From positions 42,479,359 through 42,543,358 of the forward strand of contig JASEVX010000001.1 of NCBI GenBank assembly GCA_031761405.1: 64,000 nucleotides of DNA, given 5' to 3'. Position numbers and translations under genes: made by a program. This document shows, in pieces, positions 31,800 to 42,523 of the stretch. The DNA comes from Serripes groenlandicus. Lineage: Eukaryota; Mollusca; Bivalvia; Cardiida; Cardiidae. The stretch's first letter is position 1; every line of letters starts with the position of its first letter. The notes beneath the pieces are model-generated. The model worked only from the letters and a program-made list of their open reading frames with translations, was not told the DNA's origin and made no database searches.

Positions 31800-33135
31800 A
31801 AGGGAATACAGTGGTGAAATTTGATATGTAAGTAGATACATTTCATCACCATCATTATAAGCAAACCCAAAAGGGACTAAAGAGGTGTACTTTTATATGC
31901 AAGTAGATACATTTCATCACCATCATTATAAGCAAACCCAAAAGGGACTAAAGAGGTGTACTTTTATATGCAAGTAGATACATTTCATCACCATCATCAT
32001 AAGCAGACCCAAAAGAGAATAAAGTGGTGTAATTTGATATGCAAGTAGATACATTTCATCATTATCACCATAAGCAGACCCAAAAGGGAATAAAGTGGTG
32101 TAATTTAATATGCAAGTAGATACATTTCACCATCATCATAAGCAGACCCAAAAGGGACTAAAGAGGTGTACTTTTATATGCAAGTAGATACATTTCATCA
32201 CCATCATCATAAGCAGACCCAAAAGAGAATAAAGTGGTGTAATTTGATATGCAAGTAGATACATTTCATCATTATCACCATAAGCAGACCCAAAAGGGAA
32301 TAAAGTGGTGTAATTTAATATGCAAGTAGATACATTTCACCATCATCATAAGCAGACCCAAAAGGGACTAAAGTGGTGTAATTTGATATGCAAGTAGATA
32401 CATTTTACCCTCATCATAAGCAGACCCAAAAGGGACTAAAGTGGTGTAATTTGATATGCAAGTAGATACATTTCATCATTATCATCATAAGCAGACCCAA
32501 AAGAGACTAAAGTGGTGTATTTTGATATGCAAGTAGATACATTTCATCATTATCATCATAAGCAGACCCAAAAGAGACTAAAGTGGTGTAATTTGATATG
32601 CAAGTAGATACATTTTACCCTCATCATAAGCAGACCCAAAAGGGACTAAAGTGGTGTAATTTGATATGCAAGTAGATACATTTCATCATTATCATCATAA
32701 GCAGACCCAAAAGAGACTAAAGTGGTGTATTTTGATATGCAAGTAGATACATTTCATCATTATCATCATAAGCAGACCCAAAAGAGACTAAAGTGGTGTA
32801 ATTTGATATGCAAGTAGATACATTTCATCATTATCATCATAAGCAGACCAAAAAGAGACTAAAGTGGTGTAATTTGATATGCAAGTAGATACATTTCATC
32901 ACCATCATCATAAGCAGACCCAAAAGGGAATAAAGTAGTGTTATTTGATATGCAAGTAGATACATTTCATCACCATCATTATAAGCAAACCCAAAAGGGA
33001 ATAAAGTGGTGTAATTTGATATGCAAGTAGATACATTTCATCACTATCATCATCATCATAAGCAGACCCAATAGGTACTTTAAGAAGGTACTAAAGTGAT
33101 GTATATTGATATGTAAGTAGATATATTTCACCACC
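31800..33135. repeat. 71-bp minisatellite (~19 units)
   Basis: Unit: AGTAGATACATTTCATCACC, ATCATCATAAGCAGACCCAA, AAGGGACTAAAGTGGTGTAA, TTTGATATGCA. The first anchors AGTAGATACA lie at 31831, 31902, 31973 and 32044, a strict 71-base step; later units of about 68 bases lose a CAT. Subtypes (AGAGGTGTACTTTTATATGC, AGAGACTAAAG, CATTTTACCCTCATC) recur in blocks, indicating multi-unit duplication. The array decays after 33060. Confidence 0.95.
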
Positions 33136-33139
33136 ATAA

Positions 33140-33567
33140 GCATGCCCGGTAGTTTAAGAAAGTACTAAAGTGTTGATACTGATATGAAAGTACATGTATA
33201 TGTAAGTCTATCATCATGAGCAGCAGCAGCATCATGTGTAGATCCGGTTGGAAAAACCATGATAATATTTATGATTATTTAATACATAAATATTTGAAGG
33301 CAAACAAAATCGTTCATCATCATCAATATTGTTAACGATAAGGATTGTCACCATTCGTCAGCTGCATCATATAGACCCGTTTCGCCTCCTGTGGATTTTC
33401 TGTTTCAGGAATCATTACTCTATACCTCTATCCCCCTGAGGCGGAATGTGTCGGCCCGGATCAGTCTGCGCGGACTGCGCAGGCAGATCCGGTTCGATAC
33501 TTTACGCATAGTCCACAACGTTAGTTTTCTCGCGGGACGGCTCAAATGTAAAAGCAACAATCAGAGG
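33140..33567. other. Spacer with a short GC-rich repeat piece
   Basis: CGGCCCGGATCAGTCTGCGC followed by GGACTGCGCAGGCAGATCCGG at 33450-33490 is a partly palindromic GC-rich motif set in AT-rich DNA, probably an interspersed repeat fragment. No gene seen. Confidence 0.45.
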
Positions 33568-33865
33568 CTCCATGCACTATGAAGAATAAATACAATTGTG
33601 TCAATCATGTCATAATGCTGCAGACAACTTTGAACATATCTAGGCAAAATGTGGAAAAGCTTCATTATTGAAAAAGAGTTTAAAACATTGTGGTAAAAAG
33701 AGAAATTGCTCATTACTACCCTTTTTACCCCTTTTCCAAGAATGCTTTTAAAAATAGTTTGCTGCATTACAATCATCATCAATAAATTTAAAATGAACAA
33801 TAAAAGGCTCCTTGCACTGTGAAGAATAAATAAACTATTGTCAACCATGTCATTATGCTGCAATC
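33568..33865. repeat. TTAA-MITE between ~56-bp direct repeats
   Basis: GGCTCCATGCACTATGAAGA..CATAATGCTGCA (33567-33623) recurs as GGCTCCTTGCACTGTGAAGA..CATTATGCTGCA (33808-33863). Between them is a MITE copy (CAGACAACTTTGAACATATC, CATTGTGGTAAAAAGAGAAA, AAATAGTTTGCTGCA). The repeats are too long and too diverged for a target duplication. A local duplication with the MITE inside is more likely. Confidence 0.6.
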
Positions 33866-34139
33866 AATCACTCGTCCATTCAGTCGTCTATAATTCATTC
33901 AATCAATCATTCATACACATAAACGCTATGTGTCAGAAACTTTAACCGTCAACCTCTAATAGTAATAGCGGTAGGTGTAACATCTGACAAACTCTGCACA
34001 CCCACAACACCAAAATTAATTAATTTATAAATAAATTATGTTCAGTTTTTTTAAATAATTTTAATTCAACAACATGTTAATTAATACAAAAAAAATATAC
34101 AAAACATTCTTGGTGCTTCTTATGTGCTTTAAGTAGGAC

Positions 34140-34298
34140 CTTTTAAAGAAGTGTGACAAAAGACGAAAATGCTCCTTTTTGTTTTTGTCACAATATTTTC
34201 AACTCTTCAATCATTAATTATACATATTTTTGACTTAAGTTTTGCTTAGATGTTATCAAATTCGTCAGCTGCAGATAAGTTGTTTGTAGGAAAAGTTT
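34140..34298. mobile_element. TTAA-MITE, right part
   Basis: GTGTGACAAAAGACGAAAAT, GTTTTTGTCACAATATTTTC, then the right arm AAATTCGTCAGCTGCAGATA and TAGGAAAAGTTTAA. The left arm is missing. Confidence 0.68.
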
Positions 34299-34619
34299 AA
34301 TAGCCAGTTGTATCTGGGAGAGGGTTCCAGGTCTAACTTATCGTACTTAACTCGAGTTTTCATTACCTCGGTGCACTTAATAGAACATTTTCTTTTCGAT
34401 TATGCAATAAAAAAAACTAATTTAACACAACACGAAGCAATTTATAAAAGAAGACTTATTTGCTTACAGATGTCGTATCAAGCGTTTAGTCTAACAATAT
34501 TTGCATAGTTTTCCGTAATAACTGTTTGTTGAAAGACCAATCTTGAAATATAAACAAATAAAACTATAAAGCAACAGTTACTTTATTATCTTTGATCATT
34601 AACATTAGTTATGAAACAG

Positions 34620-34815
34620 ACAGCATTGATGCCTGTTTTCTTGTATAAACAAACTAAATCACGAAGGTCAACCGATTGACAAACAACCGAGCAGCGACCC
34701 TAAAGTATAATATTTCCAGTTCAGTGAACACTAAAGATCCACACTGTATATTGAATCATGCTGGTAAATGACAGACAATCGAAGGCATGTTAGAGTTATG
34801 TTTCTTGTGCACTAG
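34620..34815. repeat. Repeat paralogous to 24045-24235
   Basis: Carries TTTTCTTGTATAAACAAACT, GAGCAGCGACCCTAAAGTAT, TTTCCAGTTCAGTGAACACT and GACAATCGAAGGCATGTTAG. It ends at GTTATGTTTCTTGTGCAC, where the mariner-derived sequence starts; copy A continues TGCACATCTGTAGCTC there. Confidence 0.7.
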
Positions 34816-34817
34816 TG

Positions 34818-35076
34818 AACTAACATTTTCTTCGCTTCTACTCGACTTTGGCCGACCTAATTTCTTAGCATCATCTACCGATCCAAATCTTTCAAATTTA
34901 TTCACAATCTTGTAAATATGCTTCCCGCTCACGTTCATATTCTTAAAATGATTTTTATACTTCCTTCGCACGTCTGTGACACATTTTGTTTCATAGTATT
35001 TTTTCACAATGAAAATACGCTGATCAGACGTCAGTCGCGCCATCTTGAAATTTACAAGTTTTTCTGATGACTTCAT
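34818..35076 (-). pseudogene. Mariner/Tc1-type transposase, N-terminal fragment
   Basis: The minus-strand frame (from about MARLTSDQRIFIVKKYYETK on) encodes a helix-turn-helix of the kind found at the N-terminus of mariner-like transposases. It continues with HIYKIVNKFERFGSVDDAKK and the linker KLGRPKSSRSEENVSSL, the GRPR-like hinge before the catalytic domain. Only the DNA-binding part is present: there is no DDE/D domain, and the frame runs out into the neighbouring paralogous repeat near 34815. The internal Met at about 35043 is the more natural start than the one at 35076. A matching terminal inverted repeat lies upstream at 35662-35689. Confidence 0.75.
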
Positions 35077-35211
35077 GACGTCACGGCATTATTAATTTCC
35101 CCGCATTTTTATAAAATTAACTGGAACTTTAACATTATACCTTTAAAATGATTTCATTTTAGTATTAAGAAATGACGCAAAGTTGTGAGTATTTCAAATT
35201 GTTGCCTTTCT

Positions 35212-35624
35212 TTTTCGTAATATCGTGCCATCACCATCGTGTCATATCGTCATCGTGCTATCGTGTCATCACCATCGTGTAATCGTACCATCACCATCGC
35301 GTTATCGTAGCATAGCCTTCCTGTCTGACATGCGCATAGACTCGCACTTGCGTCATGATGGGGATGGTACGATGACACGATGGTGATGACACGATGACGA
35401 TGGCGCGATGACACGATGACACGATGGTGATAGTACGATAGCACGATGGTGATGGCACGATGGTGATGCCACCATGGCACGATGACGCGATGTAATATCG
35501 CGTCATCGTGTCATCAACATCGTGTCATTGTGTCATCGCGCCATCGTCATCGTGCTATCGTGTCATCACCATCGTGTCATCGTACCATCATCATCGTGTC
35601 ATCACCATGTCATCATGCTATCGA
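35212..35624. repeat. CATCGTG/CACGATG palindromic satellite, copy A
   Basis: The left half is built of ATCGTGTCATCACCATCG-type words. The centre is GCCTTCCTGTCTGACATGCG then CATAGACTCGCACTTGCGTC. The right half has the complementary words CGATGGTGATGACACGATGA, then it flips back to CATCGTG words after 35490. A single strand could fold into very long hairpins. It lies between two copies of the mariner subterminal sequence ATTAAGAAATGACGCAAAG (35164 and 35628). Confidence 0.88.
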
Positions 35625-35661
35625 GGCATTAAGAAATGACGCAAAGTTGTGAGTATTTCAA

Positions 35662-35691
35662 AGTGTTGCCTTTCTTTTTGGACACCCTGTA
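35662..35691 (-). mobile_element. Mariner-like terminal inverted repeat
   Basis: GTTGCCTTTCTTTTTGGACA then CCCTG is followed by TA at 35690. Read inward from the other strand it begins CAGGGTGTCCAAAAAGAAAG, a typical mariner end with TA target. A truncated second copy of the same subterminal text (TTGCCTTTCTTTTTCG) is at 35200-35216. Confidence 0.78.
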
Positions 35692-36160
35692 CATTGCGTC
35701 ATCGTCATCGTGCCATCACCATCGTGTCATCGTGTCATATCGTCATCGTGCTATCGTGTCATCACCATCGTGTAATCGTACCATCACCTTCGCGTTATCG
35801 TAGCATCGCCTTCTTGTCTGACATGCGCATAGACTCGCACTTGCGTCATGATGTCACGATGGTGATGGTACGATGACACGATGGTGATGACACGATAACA
35901 CGATGACGATGGCGCGATGACACGATGACACGATGGTGATAGTACGATAGCACGATGGCGATGGCACGATGGTGATGCCACCATGGCACGATGACGCGAT
36001 GTAATATCGCGTCATCGTGTCATCAACATCGTGTCATTGTGTCATCGCGCCATCGTCATCGTGCTTTCGTGTCATCACCATCGTGTCATCGTACCATCAC
36101 CATCGTGTCATCACCATGTCAGCATGCTATCGTGGCATCGCGTGTGCACGATAGCACGAT
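35692..36160. repeat. CATCGTG/CACGATG palindromic satellite, copy B
   Basis: A near-repeat of copy A offset by about 490 bases. The centre GCCTTCTTGTCTGACATGCG then CATAGACTCGCACTTGCGTC is at about 35808-35847. It differs by small word insertions (an extra TGTCATCG near 35728; GATGTCACGATGG in place of GATGGGGATGG). Confidence 0.88.
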
Positions 36161-36261
36161 GGCCCTAACGGTACACCGTAATATTCATATTTTTAACGTT
36201 AAACGAATAACTGTAGGCAAATGTTTTTGATATCTAGATTGTAGAAAATAAACTTGATTTA

Positions 36262-36903
36262 TGCTTCAAAGCACTGTTTGAAAAGTAGGAATTGCTCATT
36301 GTCAGCAAATGCTCCGTTTCCTTAAATATTTTCAATATTCGTATGTATTTAAGAAGCTATAACGGAAACGGTTCAACCCTTGCCCGCTTACAGTCGCCTT
36401 TTGACGCATGTGCAGCAGACGGCATTTGAATACATCGTGACAAGCGCAGAAATTGCTTATCATGACCCATTTCCTCTTTTTCTACAATGGCTTCAACCAT
36501 TTTCAATAATTACTGTCCATATATTCCCCTAGATGTAAGGCAAAATTGCTCGTTATATAATTATTCTGTTGCATGTTATTCAAAATGTGCCTAAAAGCAC
36601 AAGGGGGAAATGGGTTCGAAAACATTGTTCATTGACAGTTTTCAATATTTGACTGTTATAGTATAACGGAAAGGGTTAAGCTATCATGGAAACGATGTAC
36701 ATGTAACCCTTTCCCGCTTACAGACTCTTTTTGACGCATGTGCAGCAGACGAAATTCGAAAACTTCAAAAGGAGAAATTTCAACAAAGGTTTCAACTCCT
36801 TTCAATATTTAGAATTGTATTTACAGTGATTTGCACATTTCTCTATATTTATTCTAAGTCGACTGTTGTATACTTGTTGGAGTCAAAGCATGGTCGACGT
36901 TAA
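36262..36903. repeat. Paralogous segment, copy B left part, with MITE pieces
   Basis: Holds three or four diverged TTAA-MITE pieces (36262-36374, 36375-36530, 36600-36680, 36703-36840), including CAACCCTTGCCCGCTTACAG and TAACCCTTTCCCGCTTACAG, and then TTTACAGTGATTTGCACATT and GTCGACTGTTGTATACTTG. It aligns with 25230-25735 and ends at GGTCGACGT, where a TAA and the first Harbinger element begin. Confidence 0.78.
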
Positions 36904-37454
36904 TGCTACGATTACACTAGGCCACGATGTCTACGATCTCCACGATTTGAGAGAATCGTGATGGGCATGGGGGGTCGTGGGTCGAATCGTAGTGATCGTG
37001 AGGGAACGTAGTGGAATCGTCACATGATCGTAAGAATCGTGACACAATTTTGGGCTGTCAAAAACTTTGCCACGATTATGCCGATTTGGCGCCAAATCTT
37101 GAGAGAGCGTGATAGAACGTGGGAATCGTAGAAGAGCGTAGTAGACCTTAACATACCTTAACCGAGCGTAACAGAACTTGATGCGCCATCGTAGGGGATC
37201 TTAACATAACTTAACGGAACGTCACAGAACGTGATAGCATATCGTGACGATCGTAACAGAACTTGAGAGAACGTGATGAAAATCGTGGCAGATCTTGACC
37301 AGAGTCGTGTTGGCTTCGTAACAAAACGTACTGAGAGCGCAGGAAAGCGTAGCAAAACGCAGAAAAAGAAAAACTGATACAATAAATCGTCGAGCACTAC
37401 GATTTGTTTAAATCGTGGACATCGTAGACATCGTGGCCTAGTGTAAACGTAGCA
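36904..37454. mobile_element. PIF/Harbinger-like MITE (551 bp), TAA target site
   Basis: Left end TGCTACGATTACACTAGGCC then ACGATGTCTACGAT. The right end, read on the other strand, is TGCTACGTTTACACTAGGCC then ACGATGTCTACGATG. TAA flanks both sides (36901-36903, 37455-37457), matching the 3-base TWA duplication of PIF/Harbinger transposons. The interior is crowded with GAACGTGATAG, ATCGTGA and GAGCGTA words, plausible subterminal protein-binding repeats. No coding capacity. It resembles a deletion derivative of the adjacent longer element. Confidence 0.88.
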
Positions 37455-37461
37455 TAACTAA

Positions 37462-38846
37462 TGCTGGGTTTACACTAGGCCACGATGTCTACGATCTCCA
37501 CGATTCGAGAGAATCGTGATGAGCGTAGGGGCTCGTGGGGTCGAATCGTAGTGATCGTGAGGGAACGTGGTGGAATCGTCATGACCGTGAGGATCGTGAC
37601 AAAGTTTTTGACTGTCAAAAATCTTGCCACGATTATGCCGATTTGACGACAAATCTTGAGAGAGCGTGATAGAACGTGGGAATCGTAGTAGAGCGTAGTA
37701 GACAGTGACAGACCTTAACGGAGCGTAACAGAACTTGCTGCGCCATCGTAGAGGATCTTGATGCACTTGGAACACGATTCCTTCAAGGTTCACTACGATG
37801 CCACCACGTTTCTATCACGCTCCATCACGCTCTACTACGATTTATCAAGATATATTTAATAGCAAAAGTAATGACATCACGCTGTGGCACGTTTTGCTAC
37901 GAATATCCCGATAGGCATTCACGCTCTGGTACGCTCTGGTACGCTCTGACACGGTATGGCACGCTTTGATAAATTCCCGCGCGGTTCCCACGATGTTTAT
38001 CCACGCTCTGCAAGCTTCATTACGTTTGCCAGACTCAACAAGAAAACACCTATATTTTTTAGAAACGTCTATAACTGTTGTTAGATTTTAAATATGCCAG
38101 CAGCTAAAAGAGGGAGGAAGGCCACTGTAAAGAGATGCCAGGATGCTACACCTCTTCCATCAACATCTGAAGAAGTCATAGCAGATGTCCATATGGAGGC
38201 AGCGAAAAAAATCACCATCCCAGCCCCCTGAGGAAGATTTTCCGGATCTTCCAATCACCAAGAAGGCAAGAATGCAAAGGACAACAACCTCATACAGTGA
38301 CGAAGAAAAGGAGGAGATATTAGATTTTTTGAAGGCTAACCCCTCCATTTATGAAAAAAGACGAGCAGACTATATGTGCATAAATCAGAAATACCAATTC
38401 AACGTCTTCTTCATCTCGTGGATTCATATTTTGCCTTTGGTATTATCTTTGAAGAAAATGAGATGGGGTAATCCCTAATTACTCCCTTTTATACCCAATC
38501 GTGCTGCTATCGTGGAGAGTTTGCTCAAATCGAGGCCATAAATCGCAGGAGATCTTAACAGAACGGCATTATCGTGAGAGATCTTAACAGAACGTAACAG
38601 AACGTGACAGAACGTGATAGCATATCGTGATGATCGTAACAGAACTTAATAGAACGTAATGAAAATCGTGGCAGATCTTGACCAGAATCGTAACAAAACG
38701 TAACAGATCGTAACAAAACGTACTTAGAGCGCAGGAAAGCGTAGCAAAACGTAGAAACAGAAAAACTGAAACAATAAATCGTCGAGCTCCACGATTTTTT
38801 TGCATCGTGGACATCGTGGACATGTGGTCTAAGTGTAAACGTAGCA
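37462..38846. mobile_element. PIF/Harbinger-like element (1385 bp), TAA target site
   Basis: Ends TGCTGGGTTTACACTAGGCC and, on the other strand, TGCTACGTTTACACTTAGAC. TAA lies at 37459-37461 and 38847-38849. Its outer 290-350 bases at each side match the shorter neighbour at 36904. The interior adds a CACGCTCTGGTACGCTCTGG run (37918-37975) and a broken accessory gene at 38094. No transposase. It lies one base after the neighbour's right TAA. Confidence 0.88.
38094..38478 (+). pseudogene. Harbinger-type MADF/Myb-like accessory gene, frameshifted
   Basis: From ATG at 38094 the frame reads MPAAKRGRKATVKRCQDATP and on to DVHMEAAKK. A shift at the A7 run (38215-38221) moves the continuation to another frame: PPEEDFPDLPITKKARM, then TSYSDEEKEEILDFLKANPS and IYEKRRADYM. 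The latter resembles the first helix of a MADF/SANT-like DNA-binding domain, the partner protein that PIF/Harbinger elements encode besides the transposase. The reading then loses resemblance (QFNVFFISWIHILPL), so the gene is both frameshifted and truncated. The shift is in a homopolymer, so a sequencing error is possible. Confidence 0.6.
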
Positions 38847-38849
38847 TAA

Positions 38850-39110
38850 CAAAACAGACGTTGATGTCAATCATAGTTCAGAGTGTGTTTCACTCGTTGG
38901 AACTACTTTGACTCATTATTGCAAGGAATTTCGTTATTCGGTCGGACCAATGAAATTATTGTAAACCAGATGGCAAACAAATAAAAACTCGACTTTTGCG
39001 GATTTGGACAAATGTTGGACATGGTTGCCGTAAGTTGACTTTTCGAAAAGCAGCTTTAGGACTCTAGGAATGGGATAGGGTGAAAAGCCCCTATCCCAAC
39101 CCACTCCCAA
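38850..39110. repeat. Paralogous segment, copy B right part
   Basis: GATGTCAATCATAGTTCAGA then GTGTGTTTCACTCGTTGGAA continues copy A text after the Harbinger pair. It ends with ATGGGATAGGGTGAAAAGCC then CCTATCCCA, an inverted GGGATAGG/CCTATCCC pair also seen at 25969-25992. Confidence 0.8.
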
Positions 39111-39286
39111 AACCCCAATAAATTTCGCAAAACCATAATGCTAAAATGCAGTCTGGTGCGGATCTCTATTTATCGCATTTTCAGCAATATCGCATATAAT
39201 TGAAATTATCTTATCTTATCCACTTTTATACAATATAGACGCCTACGGTGTGTTAATGTCGGGAGATTGAAAGTGGAATGGATCGT

Positions 39287-39312
39287 CTATATATATATAT
39301 ATATATATATCT
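39287..39312. repeat. (TA)n microsatellite
   Basis: About eleven ATAT repeats ending at TCTTGG. It marks the abrupt edge of the adjoining transposase remnant. Confidence 0.85.
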
Positions 39313-39615
39313 TGGTCAAGAGGTGCCTGAGTGTGAATACCACCTTCAGTTCTACCTCCTGCGAGTCTCGTGTACCATGTGTCTTTCTTCTGTAGTCTCG
39401 GCGTGAGTCGCTCCACCACGTCTCGGTACATCTCGGGTGAGCCTGATGAAGTTGTGGAACGCTCCCACATCCTCGTTCCCTAAGAGCATCATGAGGTTGC
39501 CACACGCTCCCTGTTCCGGCCTGAAAGTGATACAACGGCGAACCAACCACTTCCTCTCCCGACGGCGTGCCATCCAGATGCGCAAGTGCTGTGCATAGAT
39601 GAATGTGAGGTTCAT
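39313..39615 (-). pseudogene. PIF/Harbinger transposase, broken N-terminal fragment
   Basis: Three minus-strand frames continue one another: IWMARRRERKWLVRR..GNEDVGAFHNFIRLT in the first, EMYRDVVERLTPRLQKKDTW in the second, and VELKVVFTLRHLL in the third. This order (basic WVRR-type start, E-D-V-F-NF-R, LTPR-KDT, then K-V-TLRHL) matches the N-terminal region before the DDE nuclease of Harbinger/HARBI1-like transposases. It is cut by at least two frameshifts and ends at the TA microsatellite. The catalytic part is absent. It lies outside the two Harbinger-ended elements to its left. Confidence 0.68.
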
Positions 39616-39619
39616 GTTG

Positions 39620-40450
39620 GACTGGCTGAGTTCAGCAAGAGCAGTCTGCGGTCGTTATATATGGCTTTGAAACTAGGAAGACGCCAATGGTTATGTCAGA
39701 AGACCATCCAGTATACATGTATATAGATCGAGAAAACTTCCAAGAATTATGGGTTCAAGTGTCGTTTGTGTTATCAAAGTGGTAGAGATCGTCGCACAAG
39801 ACGTGAATGGAACGCAGGAGTCCGTATTTATACGTATTTATCCGTATCTGAAATTAGCTATTCTCAATTATCAGCATTCATCCCAACAAATAGGTGGGTA
39901 TCTTGTCAGTATTGGAATACAAGAAGTTTCTGAAGGTAACAGTCCGTAACACACGCAGAACGAGACCCGTAATTAACCGTAACTAAAGTAAAGGTAACGA
40001 TCCGCATGAAACCATATCAGTCCACAACGTTGGGTGGACCGTGGAATGATAGATTTAGTTACGGATCATAACGGTTTACTCGTCCGCGCCAGAATTTTGA
40101 AACTTTTCAAAACTTGAACGCGAATCCTGTTGACCTTGCGGATACGATACGGACAGTTACGGACTCTGCGGATGCGATACGGACTATTACGGATACAAGG
40201 GATAGATACGGACGAGTCATCCGTAGCATCCGCAGAATCCATATTTGTCTGTCTGACTAGGGCATCAATAGCAATCTTCGTTACGGACTGATATATCGCG
40301 TCTCGAGTAGCCTATATTTGAAGGAATTAATCTTTATTTCATGAAAATGGGAAATCTTCAGTTCTAAATTCACTTGGAGATGAAAACTAAATAGATGGGA
40401 TAGGCTTCATTTCTAAACCCATTCCGCCTACCGTCTTATTCTGTGAGTAG
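39620..40450. other. Probable DNA-transposon debris, no gene
   Basis: A region unusually rich in GTAACGGATCCG-like words: GCGGATACGATACGGACAGT, GCGGATGCGATACGGACTAT and ATCCGTAGCATCCGCAGAAT in both orientations at 40137-40240. The word pattern is like the subterminal repeats of DNA transposons, but no ends were found. Confidence 0.45.
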
Positions 40451-40454
40451 GCTT

Positions 40455-41280
40455 ACTGAAATATCGGTAACACCCCATTTCGTCTAATCCCATTTCGTCT
40501 ACATTTTTTTGTCCCATTTCGTCTACACCCTTGTTCCCATGTCGTCTACTGTCCATAACATGAATATACATAGCTATATGTCTACGGAGATTGTCATTTC
40601 ATCTTACATTGACCTTTCTTAAAGCAATTATAAATCTTGGTGTGAAAACTTAAAGCAATTACTGCTTTTATCTTTATTAAGGGCCTGGGGGTCTCAATGG
40701 AATTTGATTTTTGAACAAACTGCTGATCATTTTTTAATCAATGTTAATTAATTTTTTAACAAACTGCTGATCATCTTGTAATTAAGAAGTTTAAAACTTT
40801 AAGCAATAACCTTTGATATTTATTGTTAATTGTAGTTTGTAGTTTTAAAAAAACTTCTTTAAAGTTTGCGAAAAACATCTGAGAAGAATATATATATAAA
40901 CCGGGGTGGAAATGCCCTAAGTCAAATAAGTACAATGTCTAAGTATGGATTATTGCAAGAGTAGTAGACTAAGACTGGCTGAACGCATGCCATGAGTCCC
41001 TTAAAGTTATTGCGACATTCCAATATAATCAGATAAAAATTATCAAAAATAGAACGATAAAATAATACAATTTCCAATGAAAAGATGCTCTGGTATGGGT
41101 CCACAATGTATGTATAACCCTCATATTTTAAACAAAATATGTCCGTCTTATTGAATTAGACTGTCTGTCTCATTAATCTAAGTGTAGACGAAATGGCACC
41201 GGGGTGTAAATTGGTTGTAGACGAAATGGGACAAATTGCAAAAAGTGTAGACGAAATGGGCTTAAACCGAAATATCGTGT
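40455..41280. mobile_element. Foldback-like element with TGTAGACGAAATGGG arms
   Basis: The left arm carries four CCCATTTCGTCTAC-like words (40473-40551). The right arm carries three copies of the complement GTGTAGACGAAATGGG (41182-41261). About 630 bases of AT-rich non-coding DNA lie between them. Tandem words inside inverted arms resemble foldback elements. No target duplication was identified. Confidence 0.65.
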
Positions 41281-42520
41281 TGAAACTAATATTTACATGA
41301 ATATGCCTAGAACGTTATAATATACTAGTATACTTAAAATTCATTTCAGTATAATACCAGATACAAGTTATTCAACACTGCGGTAAAAGGATTGATTTAT
41401 TTATTCAGCAATGTTTATTTCTCTTCGTCCCTGCTTGTTGGAAGCCGCTTCCTGTAGGGATGCTTTTAATTTTCGGTCAAGGAGAATATTTAGACCTGCC
41501 AGCGTGACCACATATCTTGATTTCTCTTTGTCCTTTCTAAGTACATTAATTTAAGGTAATGACTTTTAACATCCCTTTTACACTCTATATACATGTGTGA
41601 GTTTTACAAATTAAAAACAAAAGACAAAGGCCAGTCTATTAATTGAATGTATGTACATTTTTATTTAAGCGAAATTCATACTGTATCTACTCTAGAGAGT
41701 AAAATAGAGAACCCTTCTATTGAATTTGTAAATGTAGTCTGGTTCCTTAAAATTACATGCTATGATATATTACGCAGTAATTAGACGAAGAAGCCTCGTC
41801 CCGTATTCACTAAACTTTTCAATTTAGATATTTGTCTAAATCTAAATCTTAATATTTAGTCCACGTTTTAGATTTAATCCGTATTCACCAACGCGTTTTA
41901 AACCGATCTCAATTTGGTCTAGTGTGTAAATGTCGTAAGCGGCCACTCAGCGACTCTGGTTCCCGAATCAAGTTAAGAGCTAAAATAAAAGACAGTACCA
42001 TTCATCTATAGTCTATTTATAGATTTTCATTTTTATCGCAATTTCACATACATTTTTCATTTGCTTTGCTTTTAATAATCTGACTTTCATGTTCAGTACA
42101 TACTAACTGGATTCAAAGTTAACTTTGAGTACAATTGTCATCGCAAAATGCAGACATGAAAAGATTTAAACCACAGAAATATCTGTTTCAAGATCAATTT
42201 CGTTCTTTTTCGCTGTTGCTGTTCCACATTTCATGAATATCGCGGTAAACACGATATCGGTGTATTTTGCCTAGCCAACAACATGTTTTATCACGGATGC
42301 TAAGTGAACATCCAGAATACTTAAATGAAATGAAATCTTCTGGTTCTTACAAACAAAGTGTGATCGGATTAACTGAACTGTATTCAACTTATCACTGTAA
42401 ATGTAGACAGCATTTCAACTCTTATATCAACTGGTAAATTTACAGTTTGAGAAATAAATTCAAGTAAATTTTCAAGCACTGGTTTAACGTTTTCAAAAAA
42501 AATGAAACTAGTTCCTATGT
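41281..42520. other. Intergenic stretch, little recognised
   Basis: At 41803-41930 CCCGTATTCACTAAAC and CCGTATTCACCAACGCG flank complementary AAATCTAAATCTTAAT words, a likely small inverted-repeat insert. Otherwise there is no feature. Confidence 0.4.
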
Positions 42521-42523
42521 TAA

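Noticed and set aside
35250..36230. Overlapping frames rich in Ser/His/Arg (SSPSCHRTITIVSS)
   Set aside because: Frame translations of the CATCGTG palindromic satellite, found on both strands.
37158..38874. Minus-strand frames of 79-107 codons within the Harbinger elements
   Set aside because: They follow subterminal GAACGTGATAG / ATCGTA words and resemble no protein; the only plausible coding remnant there is on the + strand at 38094.
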